Positions 1-10,033 of a stretch of DNA of 64,000 nt are shown piece after piece; the first letter of the stretch is position 1, and the number at the start of each line of letters is the position of its first letter. A model generated the notes under the pieces. It was given only the letters and a program-made list of their open reading frames with translations. It ran no database searches and was not told the DNA's origin. The translations under genes were made by a program, and so were the position numbers. The stretch lies in the NCBI RefSeq assembly GCF_000512585.2, contig NC_089241.1, positions 6,838,001-6,902,000 of the forward strand, read 5' to 3'. The stretch comes from Kwoniella bestiolae CBS 10118 (lineage: Eukaryota > Basidiomycota > Tremellomycetes > Tremellales > Cryptococcaceae).

Positions 1-315
1 TTCGCCACTCAGGAAACTTTGTTAAAAGCCCTCTGACATAGGTTACATCATATGGCAGTCCTTTCACCTTGTATGTCCTGAAGCTATAAATCGCATCGAA
101 GCTCATGGTATAAGCCTTTGTCTGACTTCTGAAGACAAGAAGGCATTGTGCGAGTCGATCAAGTGTGCGACAGACAAACAAGTACTCTTTCAGCAATACA
201 CAATGCTCTCTCAGGCTTTGTCAGGGTCGTCAGTCTCTCCTTTTCTTTATACTCCTCAATCGTTTGTCTACTCATCATCAGAGATTCAACATCCAACCTC
301 TTTTCCATCGAGTAC

Positions 316-642
316 ATGTCGTCACCGCCAATGACCACTCAAAGGACCACCGCCGCAATCGGTCGCCGACCAGAGGGTTCCGTCTTCTTTCATGCAACGG
401 AACTTTTGACTCTTGCGCCGGACTGTGTGATCCACTGGAACATAAGTACCGATCGAAATTATATTGACATTACCGTCCCCACCAAAGTGGTCAAACGGGA
501 CAACGTGTGCGCAGAAAAAACATATGGTGTCCCGGAACTATATTTACAGTCTTGGGCTTGTGTGCGGCTATTCACTCGGTCTGATGTGGACAGTTTCCAA
601 AGCGAAAACCCAAGATACGTCGGTCAAGCCGATAGGGGGTGA
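316..642 (+). CDS. possible short hypothetical protein (108 aa)
   Basis: An ATG-initiated open frame of 108 codons with no recognised domain. The same region also has an open frame shifted by one (to 685), so a splice near the TTTACAG at 544-550 could join the first half to the other frame. No family resemblance was recognised, and no TATA element or neighbour helps assign a role. It may be a real small or truncated gene near the window edge, or chance. Low confidence. Confidence 0.25.
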   Translation: MSSPPMTTQRTTAAIGRRPEGSVFFHATELLTLAPDCVIHWNISTDRNYIDITVPTKVVKRDNVCAEKTYGVPELYLQSWACVRLFTRSDVDSFQSENPRYVGQADRG

Positions 643-1281
643 CATCGAGTTCCACTATCACAGCGGTAATTTCAATGTCCTTTAGCCTTCGACCAATCGA
701 TGTTCCGAAGATAAACCAAATCCTGACTGGACGTACACCCCTCGGGAGTACCGAAGTCAATTGAGCAAATATACTTGCTATAAAATACAACCTGGATCGT
801 TCTCTCCCGATTCCAATCCTCATTCGACTGCCACGGGACACCCTCAGTCCGGGAAATTAGATATTTTATATAGATTCTCGTCTACACACGTGCATCCCGC
901 AGGCGACGATTTCTAGCCAAGGTCGATCTCCACTATTCCGCGAGGTCACGGGACTATCTTCTCGAAGTGTTCATATACTATACATGCATTTAGCGAGTGA
1001 GATTCTTGAATAAGGATGATGGGCTTGGTATTAGCCATGCTTGCGTGGGAGTGCCGTATCTCAATCAGTCAGATATGTATATGAACTCCGTTCTGCTATA
1101 CCATTTGATTGCCTTGCCAGTGCAACAAAGGAGCGGTAGAGCAATCCCGAGGGTCTAAGTAGAATAGCATTCACTACTCCTCATACAATTGTACGCAAAT
1201 ACTTGTATATATTCGTACAATTCCACGGTCTGTCACACTATGAGTACAACACAATGGTTGTTTTAGAATCCACTTGGTCCA
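643..1281. other. intergenic, no gene seen
   Basis: About 640 bases without a supported gene. Short open frames exist on both strands but none has a family match or a plausible splice structure. Confidence 0.5.
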
Positions 1282-1705
1282 ATAACAAGACTCCACCCTT
1301 GACGGGTTTTTGCGTGTTTTTTGGCGTTTTCCCACCATAGAGAGGCATTTTTTCTGTTTCCTAATCAGCTTCATCATAATTCAACCAGAGCAGTTATAGG
1401 GCTGAAACTTTGCACACATCTTGGCACATAGATTGTCCCCCTGATTTGATGGCAATTTGCTGCATAGATAGGCTGCAGTTAGCCAAAATATACCGAAAAA
1501 AAACGTTTTTTGGTATATGCACCCAGCTGGTGGAATTTCAAGCAACATAACTCATGAACCCTGGGGACATTTACATCGCCCATATGTACACAAGATTTCA
1601 AGTGTCTAGCTGCTCTGTGGGCTGAGATATGAAGAGGTCAAAAATCGCTTCTATGGTGAAAAAACCGTTAAGGGCAAAAACCCGTCAAGGGTGGAACCTT
1701 GTTAT
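1282..1705. repeat. long imperfect palindrome (foldback element)
   Basis: The two halves are inverted copies. The outer arms share a perfect 21-nt inverted match (1293-1313 against 1674-1694, containing CCCTTGACGGGTTTTTGC). Further out, ATAACAAG at 1282-1289 pairs with CTTGTTAT at 1698-1705. CCATAG ending at 1340 pairs with CTATGG starting at 1651. The centre, 1489-1517, is itself a near-palindrome of the form TATACC-A-rich-CGTT-T-rich-GGTATA. All pairs share a midpoint near 1495-1503, so this is one structure and not scattered matches. It contains no credible coding frame. It could be a degenerate foldback/MITE-like transposon or the remnant of a head-to-head duplication. Confidence 0.75.
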
Positions 1706-2131
1706 GAATCATTTTTCCGATGATTGTGACACATTTCCCAGCATTATTGCTCGCAAAACTCTCTTTTGTCTAAATCGCTGCCCAACCGATGTGCGGGGTG
1801 ATTCGCCAATTTCCGAAGATGGTTGAAGCAAGAGGACCCCTCAAAGGGCGAGTCAGGCGTGTTAGATATCACTTTCAGGCTTTATATTTCATCTCATGCT
1901 GCTCAGGACACGTCGTGCCTCAGCTGATGATGGCGACTTCACGAGGCTTCATGTTATTGATTGGATGAAGGATTTACTGCGGGTCAAGAAAGAACGGCTC
2001 GCGGAGAGAAGTTCCTGCTCTCCAGTATTGATTGGCCAGTGGGAAGAATGTAATGTGATGCATGTGCTATGAACGACCTGCATTTCCACAAGAATCACGA
2101 CCCACCTTCACTTATCAGTCTATGTTTATAT
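1706..2131. other. intergenic, no gene seen
   Basis: The 3' flank of HGH1 (transcribed leftward) up to the palindrome. No coding frame or RNA gene is supported. Confidence 0.5.
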
Positions 2132-3984
2132 CTATACCTCTACAACATCCAACTCATCATCCTTGAGTTCCTCGACTTTCTGGCCTCTCACCAACTCCTG
2201 TACATGGTCATCTTTCGTATCATTGCCTTCATCCCTTTGAAGAAGGTTGACGAGTCGTTCAATTGAATCGAGAATCTGCATCCGTACCAATTTAAATATC
2301 AGCAGTGTACTTCTCATCAATGTTATCGAAAGTTGTGGACAAACAGTGTCCAGGCTCAACTCACCTGCTGATCCTTTTCTACCTTATGCAACTCTCTGAT
2401 CACATAGTATGCTCCCCTCGTACGCAGGGCTTCTCGACCGGTAAATGCTGCATATACGCGTCAGCTTCAGTTCTTCGCTCTGCAGCCGAACAGATGATCC
2501 ACAACGATAACGATCACATACTCGTTGACAACAGCAGTAGAATCTCAATGCACATCATCCTCAATACAGTATCTTTCTCCCTCTCCTTCTCAGGTGGTAG
2601 GAACTGTAAAGTCGGTGGTAGAGTTTCCATTTCCTATTACGTTTATCCTTGTCAGCTCGATCACGCATAGGGAGACCCGGACACCCGACTGATAGCAAGC
2701 TCACATCGATGTCATACTCCTCCGGACCCATCAGCGGAGCCAGCACATAGGGTAGCACATCGACACCTTTTACCTTCCTCGTAGGATCTGAAGGTAATTT
2801 CACTCGATCATCTACACTCGGGTGTTCGATAATCAGCTATCGTCTCGTTTATACTTCATATACCCACACGAAGCAGGGCATAAGCTCTTACAACACTCAC
2901 GCTCAGAAGCCAACAGCCACCCCATACTACCTCTATCCATCGCGCAATTCTTAATACATCCCATCGCACCTCCCCGTCTGATCGTATCGGGGTGTTCCGT
3001 ATATACCACAATCTTCGATAATAACGGTTCGTCCTCTTCCGTCGGAGCCGCAGTCGACGGTTGAGGGAAGGGAGGTCGTGGGGTGAGGAGAAGAGGTCGA
3101 GTAGAGGGTGCCATCGATATGTTGGCAAATACCGATGCCAAGAAATGACATTCTCCTTTCCTCTTACTTCCCGTTTTACCCTCCTTTACACCTTCGCTCG
3201 CACCGTCTTCAAATGCCTGTATCAAAGCTCTGATAGCATCTATCTCGATCTCGTCAGATTGGCCTGCTTCTGCGTTTGGGGGTAGGACCGAGGGGTCTCG
3301 ATAATCTGGGTGAGTGGTTGATGAGGAGGATGCTGAGGCTGGTAAGAAGTAAGGTGGGTAGTGTTTGGATTGCGGTAGGGGTACGAGAGGGATGGTGAGG
3401 TTCGTCAAGGATGATACTAAGGATGGATGAGAGGTGAGGTTGGACAAAAGCATGGAAGTTAAGGGGGAGAGTGGGGAAGTGGTGTTCTGATGGTAACATG
3501 TATAAGCAATTGTGTCAGGAGTCGAGGTATAGAAGAGAGGCGAGACGTACGGCAGTATATGACACCAGCCACACCAAGAACTCCTTATCTACAAGATGTC
3601 TAGCAACGGCAAGTGTATCCGATAGGTTGATAAGAGCAGACAACGCATCGTGGGCAATAGCCTATTTTCGTAGATTCGGTATCAGCTCTGCGCCATGTGG
3701 GGTACGGCAAATGGACAACTGACAGCTTGATCTTTACACAAATTAGCTAGATCATGCAAAGCTTTGATCTTGAGCTCATCGCTCTCCTGCCCTTCTTTCC
3801 TCTTATTAGGCAATAATCCACCTCCATTGGAAATTGCACTTCCCCCGGCGAAAGATGAAGGAATGAAGATGTGTCTTTCGGCTGATGCTTTGGGTGTGTG
3901 TCCTATGAGATTCTGTAGTGCCAGATGTCGGACCGATGGGTTGGGTTGGTCCAAGAATTGGAATAGCTCTGTGAGGGATGCCAT
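2132..3984 (-). CDS. HGH1: HGH1-family protein (eEF2 folding co-factor), armadillo-like
   Basis: Seven exons: 3984-3724, 3661-3551, 3486-2901, 2811-2705, 2633-2522, 2447-2365 and 2275-2132, giving 467 aa. Family landmarks in order: an N-terminal helical repeat start (MASLTELFQFLDQPNPSVR), a loop with TIRRGGAMGCIKNC, then VDVLPYVLAPLMGPEEYD, then LPPTLQFLPPEKEREKDTV, then REALRTRGAYYVIRELHK. These are the hallmark blocks of HGH1/FAM203, a cytosolic adaptor known from yeast and human to help TRiC fold translation elongation factor 2. The splice sites chosen are the only ones that keep these blocks in one frame; the first donor is a weak GTCAGT. It is divergent from GLE2 with 424 bp between start codons. 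The protein is somewhat longer than typical (~390 aa) because of low-complexity inserts near residues 30-70 and 150-200. Confidence 0.93.
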
Positions 3985-4408
3985 TGTGATTATGTAGCAA
4001 GGAAATCTAGGCTACAGTGGATGAGAGAAAGAAAGAAAGAACCGACAAGATCGACTCTGAGATCACCTACGAGGTGTTTTTCCAGAAATTTAAGATGATG
4101 ATAAATAGTGAAAAACAATACTTTCCCACGGTTGCGCTGTATACTGTAGGTCTCATTGCCACCAAAAGAAGTTGAACTAGTAACATCAAGACACGCTCGT
4201 CAACCTTTCAGAAAACATCCTTCATACTCCTCTCATTCTCAACGTTGTTTTCCTCTTAAGTCATCTCCTTCTCAACATCGTTCAGGTCATCATCCGCCCT
4301 CAGATCTCAACGTCACTCAATCCAACGACAAGGAAAACAACTCAGAGGTAGCCCCCTCACCACGCCTCATTCCTTCCTTCCTACCAAACTCCTTGATCCT
4401 CAATCACT
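3985..4408. promoter_or_regulatory. shared divergent promoter HGH1 / GLE2
   Basis: A 424-bp head-to-head intergenic region between two housekeeping start codons. There is no clear TATA box. Pyrimidine-rich tracts lie on the GLE2 side (about 4200-4280). Confidence 0.5.
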
Positions 4409-6344
4409 ATGCTCAGTTCAGCCTTCCGAGCTCCAGCAAAGGATATAGAGCTCTCATCGCCACCTCCGGACTCAGTATCTGCCTTAGCGTTCAGTCCTAC
4501 AGCTGATATTTTGGCGGTAGCAAGTTGGGATAATAACGTGAGTTAGCTCTATCCCCTTCCACATCTTCTTGATGAACTAGCAAGAAATGCTAATGTTGCG
4601 AGGTAATATGTAGGTACGATTATACGATGTGAACTCTCAAGGTCAATCTCAAGGAAAAGCGATGTACTCGCACCAAGCTCCAGTATTAGATTTGGCGTGG
4701 TCGAAGGTGAGTTCAACCTCTGCTTCTCTTCCGCTCTCATCCTATCCCAGTCATACAAGCTTTCTTCAACCTCTGGTCCATCCATATATCCATGAACAAT
4801 CTTACTGATAATTCAATGAACATCTAGGACGGTCAATACGTCTTCTCGGCAGGATGCGACAACACCGCCCAGATGTACAACGTCCAAACTCAGCAAGCAC
4901 AACAGGTAGCCCAGCATGACGCCCCCATAAAATGTATAGAGTACGCTGAGATACAAGGGAGCGGACCGGTGTTGATTACCGCAGGATGGGATAAGAAGTT
5001 GAAGGTGGGTGTCTACAAATTTAGCTAAACAAAGATGATTCCAGCAGATGAAAGCTAATCTTGACGATCAGTACTGGGACTTGAGATCACCCAACCCCAT
5101 AGCTACGTTGGATCTCTCCGATAGAGCTTATTCCATGGACGTTGCTGTGTCGCTCTTGGTAAGTCCAGCTAACATTTGCTCTTCGGGGCCACGTAATGAA
5201 GTATGTAGCTGATGTCAATGGACATAGGTCGTGGCCACAGGAGACAGGCAGATTCACGTTATCAACCTTTCCAATCCAACTACAATCTACAAGGTAAGCT
5301 CAAGTAACGGGCATTCCACTTAGGACCGTGAGCTGACTATATTCGTCCCGTCAATTAGACTATTGAATCACCTCTGAAGTGGCAAACGAGAGTAGTCAAA
5401 TGTTTCCCTACAGGTGACGCATACGCCATTGGTAGTGTGGAAGGAAGAGTTGCTATCCAGTGAGCTGTCTCTCCCCCTTCGGATAACACAATCAGCTGAC
5501 CTTCTATCTCTGCGTAGGTACCCAGGTGGAGATGACAAGTGAGTACCTCGACACTCAATACGCTGCTCCGCTCTCTTCTGTTCTCAGAATGCCAAACAGC
5601 TGATCATTGCCCGTATTCGTCTGACCAGGAAAAACTACTCGTTCAAATGCCATCGATACGATATACCCAACGGCACTTTACCCGGATCCCCAGCCGTATC
5701 AGGCTCACAGCATGTCTTCGCAATCAACACGATAACCTTCCACAAGACTCAATATACCTTTTGTACGGGTGGGAGTGATGGGAGTTTGACGTTCTGGGAT
5801 GGTGTGGCTAGGACAAAGTTGAAGAGTGAGTGTGGACGTTTTTCCAATACGCATATCTGATGTCCATGCTCGAGGATTGTTGGCTATTTGGACGATTGAC
5901 AGGTGGAGTTCGATATCTCTGTTGTTTAACGAATAATCATCACGTCCGAGAGTCGTGGTTCAGACGACGATACAGCTTTTCGACCCATATGCTGACATAC
6001 CGTTACATTACACCACAGCCTTCTCATGTAAAGATCTGAACAATGGAGATACCGACGCCCGACCCCCTCAATTCGGTACACCCATCGTAGCGTCCTCTTT
6101 CAATCATACCCACGAGATAATAGCTTAGTAAGTGTGACGTCTCTCATCGCAAATTCAGCTATCATTCCTACGTCTATGTCGACGCAGACAGCTGATGATT
6201 ACGATTTCTCCCTATTCCAGCGCTCTCTCATACGACTGGTCGAAGGGGCATGGCGGAGTGCCACCTCAAGGTTCAAACACTACGAAAGTGATGTTACATC
6301 CTGTCAAACCTGAGGAAGTGAATAAGAAACCACCTAAGCGATAA
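4409..6344 (+). CDS. GLE2: mRNA export factor Gle2/Rae1 (WD40)
   Basis: Ten exons: 4409-4537, 4614-4706, 4828-5004, 5072-5158, 5228-5293, 5359-5459, 5518-5538, 5629-5825, 6019-6127 and 6221-6344, giving 367 aa. The spliced protein reads as a seven-bladed WD40 propeller. Family-specific strings include PDSVSALAFSP, ILAVASWDNNVRLYDV, AGWDKKLKYWDLR, FCTGGSDGSLTFWD and a C-terminal YALSYDWSKGHGG block. In yeasts and animals Gle2/Rae1 binds the GLEBS motif of Nup98-type nucleoporins and acts at the nuclear pore in mRNA export. The start at 4409 gives the short N-terminus normal for the family; an upstream exon cannot be excluded. Exon 7 is only 21 nt. The 193-nt intron 5826-6018 is about three times the usual length here. 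Confidence 0.94.
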
Positions 6345-6783
6345 GCTGAAGGGGTGAGGGCGTGGAAGACGTTCGATGAGAGATGGGCGTTCCAGATTCA
6401 TTGTCTGGTTGGATGAATGAGAGAAAGTTTCATTGAAGAGTTGGATTGGGAGGGACGAAAAACGAGGACAGACCAGAAATTAGAAGCACGGTCCTTTGTA
6501 AGAAGATTGGTTTTCTTTTTCATTAGGTGAATATCTACCGTAGAATAGCAATCTTCTCCATAGTCGTATGTAAGAAGAGTCTCCTTAAATAGGTGACGAA
6601 GATGTATAATGAGAATGCATATTATGATATATGATATATGACGTGCAAATGAAGATGCATAGAGGTGGTCTCTCCACGAGTGATACTACCTCTCGGTGCG
6701 TGTTCTGCCCTTCTTGGTCCTCCTCTTTCACCGGTAGACCGCCTCGTATCTCCAACGTGGGATCCACCATCTCAGAAGCGCTC
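6345..6783. other. convergent 3' region between GLE2 and the NDUFAF6-like gene
   Basis: About 440 bases between the stop codons of two convergent genes, expected to hold both 3' UTRs. No gene is seen. Confidence 0.5.
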
Positions 6784-8409
6784 CTACAGCTTCCCGCTCT
6801 GATACCTCCACCAAATCTTTGGGGCCAATTTCCAATCGTGTTTCTGCAGATCCGGATGGAAGACATCGAAATCTAGGTTTTCAAGTTTTTTGAGGTAATT
6901 CTCCGCTGGGACCTGTAGAGTGAACGGAAAAAGACATTAGTAGTTGGGGAAAGTTCGGTAGACGATCCATTGCAGGGTATATGACACTATATAAAGCCGC
7001 GAGCGGGTAAAGGATCGATAGTGATGGGATATATAACAGATTCATTGGGGTAATGAGAGGATCTATGTAAGAAAGCAAACTCACGGCAGACAAGAAAACA
7101 GGCATAACCCCACCAGGTTTCACCTTCCCCTCGGTCTCCTTCAAATCCCTCCGAGCAGTTATAAGCTCATCCATCCCCCTCGTCCCAATCTCCAGTGCCG
7201 CATCCCTAAACCCCTGCGCCTCCGCTCCCTTGCGTAATACCTCTTCCTCTATTATACGGTGTTTCTCGCATATGTCCGAGGGGAGGTTGATCTGCCTCTT
7301 GGAGGAGACCAGGATAGGCAGAGTGCGCAGGAGGGATACGGTGGTGAGTAGTGTGGAGAGGTGCGAGAGGGTGTGGGAAATGTGTGCTGAGGCTTGGTCG
7401 GAGGGGGGGAGGAGGATGGGCAGGGGACCGAGTAGGAGGGAGGTGGAGAGGGGTGTGTGGGTTGATAAGTGGGATTCGAGGGTGGGTGAGGCGGGGGGGA
7501 GGGAGAGGGTTCTGGCCTGGGTGAAGTGTTTGTCAGCTACGATTGGTTTCATACAGATATGGTAAGTAGGGAGATTCGGCATGAAGGTCCAGCCTTCCAG
7601 CCCGGCTTTGAGTGCCTCCTTGCATCCTCCCAATACTGGATGAGGTAAGCCCAAAGGACAGTTATAACCCTCATCCACCAATCCATCACGAAGTCTGCCC
7701 TTGCCGATCCACCGAGCTCATCAGTCGCAAGAGTGAAACCACCCACCCTAGTCTCGATCATCTGACTGAGGTAATACCTCTGCACAGGTCTATTCCTCTT
7801 CATATCAGCCAACAAAAGCGCAACAGGATGCTGCGGTACCTTCCTAGCTGTATCGGGATCAGTGGAGAAGATGGTCTTGAGAGCGTCTCGCCAGAATTGG
7901 AATCGGATGGCTGCTAGGGCAGGTTGGGTGATGGTCGTGCTTATTAGGTGGAGTTCTAGCTACGGTGTTATGTAGGGCATTAGCGTGTGGTAGGGGTTGA
8001 TGGATCTGATCTGAGCAGGTGAGGAGGGGCCATCATTCGGTGAGTGAAGGCAGTGGAGTGATATTCTCTTGTCTTGTTGAATATCATCGTTCCCCTCTTG
8101 AACGAGTCCCCGGGGATCGGATTCAAAGCACGAAGACATTTAACCCACATTGAAAGCCCTCCAAGCAAGGTACCAGCTCCTCTCCCTCCCCGGCCAAAAA
8201 TAACTACACAACCACGCTTCCGGGTCCAGCCGCTGTACCAAAGAAGAACAGTATTCGAGGGGAGCTTGAGGACCTCCTTGGGTCGAGGGGATGTTGAGGG
8301 ACGTTTTGGAAGTCTGAGAGGTAGCGTACGTCCGGCGTAGGATGCGTGTCTGTGGTAAGCGGGGTAAGAAGGAACGCTGAGTAAGCGAGGGGAAGGAGGG
8401 TTTTGGCAT
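6784..8409 (-). CDS. NDUFAF6-like mitochondrial complex I assembly factor (squalene/phytoene synthase fold)
   Basis: Four exons: 8409-8149, 7959-7747, 7516-7085 and 6912-6784, giving 344 aa. Family features: a basic, Ser/Arg-rich N-terminus suited to mitochondrial import; YCSSLVQRLDPEAWLCSYF; WYLAWRAFNLELHLIS; RFQFWRDALKTIF; a mid-region with LLRTLPILVSSKRQINLP; and a C-terminal FLSAVPAENYLKKLE and KLAPKIWWRYQSGKL. NDUFAF6 proteins keep the isoprenoid-synthase fold without its Asp-rich catalytic motifs and are needed for respiratory complex I assembly. Tremellales do have complex I, which fits. Intron 2 (7517-7746) is 230 nt and partly open in frame, so an alternative extra exon is possible; the family alignment favours removing it whole. 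Confidence 0.85.
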
Positions 8410-8722
8410 TGCGATTGGCAGAGATCAGGACTAGGAGTGGATCGATGGGAGTGAAAGAAAGTAAGGGTGAAGATCTCTATTGGTAGGATACGTATAGTGA
8501 CTTATGGTTTGAAAATGCAATAGATATTGGTGAAAACATGGAGACAAATTCAGAAATAATCGATCGGAAGTGAAATCTCAACGAGGACCGTGCGTTGATT
8601 CAGTCATGGAATCGTTCCTGACCTGACGTGTATTTTCACTCGACCAAGCTGATAAGATAACGATCACTACGATTACTGCATAAGATCAAGTCGGGCTAAC
8701 CATCAACACACAATGAGGTTGA
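8410..8722. other. upstream region of the NDUFAF6-like gene
   Basis: About 310 bases between the NDUFAF6-like start codon and the stop of the next minus-strand gene. It holds the promoter of the former; no gene is seen. Confidence 0.45.
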
Positions 8723-9415
8723 CTACACAGGCTTATTCCTCCCCAACCTCCTCTCTCTCAATCCCCTGATACTCCCAGGCAATCTAACCGTCCAAAACCC
8801 CACATCCCCCTCCAACTTCACCCTCTCCTCCCTCCCTATCCCCTCTTTATCAATCCATTCCAATCTCCCCTCAGACTCAAAGATGTACTTCTCCTTATCA
8901 TGCGGATGAGTCCATTCATACCGTCTCTCATCGAACAGCGTTTCCTCCTCGTCCCATTCATTCTTAAAACATGGAATATCCTCATCCATCTTCTCTTTTG
9001 CTATAGGACATAAATCATATAACAGGCCCATATACCCCATTGGATGATTCAGATGCAGTATTATATCGTTACATCCCTTCAAACCCTCAAATGGATGGAG
9101 AGTGAGAAGGGTAATATCGAGAAAGCTCTTAATCTCACCTGGACGGTGGCACCTGTCCGGATGGAAGGCATGCCACCATATATATCTGATGAATCCTCCC
9201 TCCCCTTCTGGGCTGTTGGAGCTGGGTTTGGTCCACCCCGTCGGAAGTAGGCGGAGCGTCGGGGAGGTGTAAGTGAGAGAGGGAGAGGGGGAGGGGAAGG
9301 TGTATGGATCACCCGGTGAGATGGTCTTTCCGCCGTGGGTTTCTTCGGGGGAACATTGTAGGAGATCTTTCCATTTGATCGGCTGAGCGGGGTTGGGCGA
9401 GGTTGGCTCAGACAT
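8723..9415 (-). CDS. conserved-looking hypothetical protein, 230 aa, single exon
   Basis: An uninterrupted ATG frame of 230 codons, rich in Pro, Trp and acidic residues, with no signal peptide or membrane segment. No family is recognised. Notable segments are FIRYIWWHAFHPDRCHRPGE near residue 75 and a Glu-rich C-terminal half. Long open frame length in an intron-dense genome and its position between real genes support it as coding. It is followed on the same strand by another protein of unknown function. No function can be assigned. Confidence 0.65.
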   Translation of the reverse strand: MSEPTSPNPAQPIKWKDLLQCSPEETHGGKTISPGDPYTFPSPSPSLTYTSPTLRLLPTGWTKPSSNSPEGEGGFIRYIWWHAFHPDRCHRPGEIKSFLDITLLTLHPFEGLKGCNDIILHLNHPMGYMGLLYDLCPIAKEKMDEDIPCFKNEWDEEETLFDERRYEWTHPHDKEKYIFESEGRLEWIDKEGIGREERVKLEGDVGFWTVRLPGSIRGLRERRLGRNKPV

Positions 9416-10033
9416 TCTGGGCTGTGTAAGTGTGGAGTATGTGCGTGTACGTGGTATAAGATGAGTGTAAGCGCGATCTGTCGCGAGATTCTTATTGTCA
9501 CTGGGCGATCGAAATGGCTAAAGCAGAAGCAGATTATCATCCTTACATAGCGGGACGATATGTACAGTATGGAAGAATTACTGTAGCTGATGACTTGATT
9601 CCAACAACAATGGTAGGTATATCGACTCGATAGCAACACCTTGACGTACTTCCTTTGATGCAATTTTGGTAGTGCTTTTTATCAACGCACAGACTGACTC
9701 GATTGTGTAGTAATACGCTCATATGCATTTGGTGTCAATCTACATAACATGACAATGGCAAGATACAAATAAAGTACGTATAAAAGGACAAAGTACAAGG
9801 TATCCACAGACCACAAGCTACAACAAGTATATATATCGATGTATATGTAAGTGACTATCGAACCGGACTATGACGTATGGATGTATAAAGCAAAAAGCAA
9901 AAGGCAGAAATCAAGAACAGATATGTAGTATTCTTATACCCATACCACATCCCCCTCACACAACACCCTATTCTCCTCCTGTCCTACAACTACCAAACCG
10001 TGATCCCTCTTATCTTCTATCCCCCGCATCCCC
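9416..10033. other. intergenic, no gene seen
   Basis: About 620 bases holding the promoter of the 230-aa gene and the 3' end of the gene to its right. AT-rich between 9720 and 9900. No RNA gene was recognised. Confidence 0.5.

Noticed and set aside
7517..7746. C/D-box-like TGATGA and CTGA pair in the long intron, considered as an intronic snoRNA
   Set aside because: The boxes are about 200 nt apart and there is no terminal stem, so it does not fit a C/D snoRNA.
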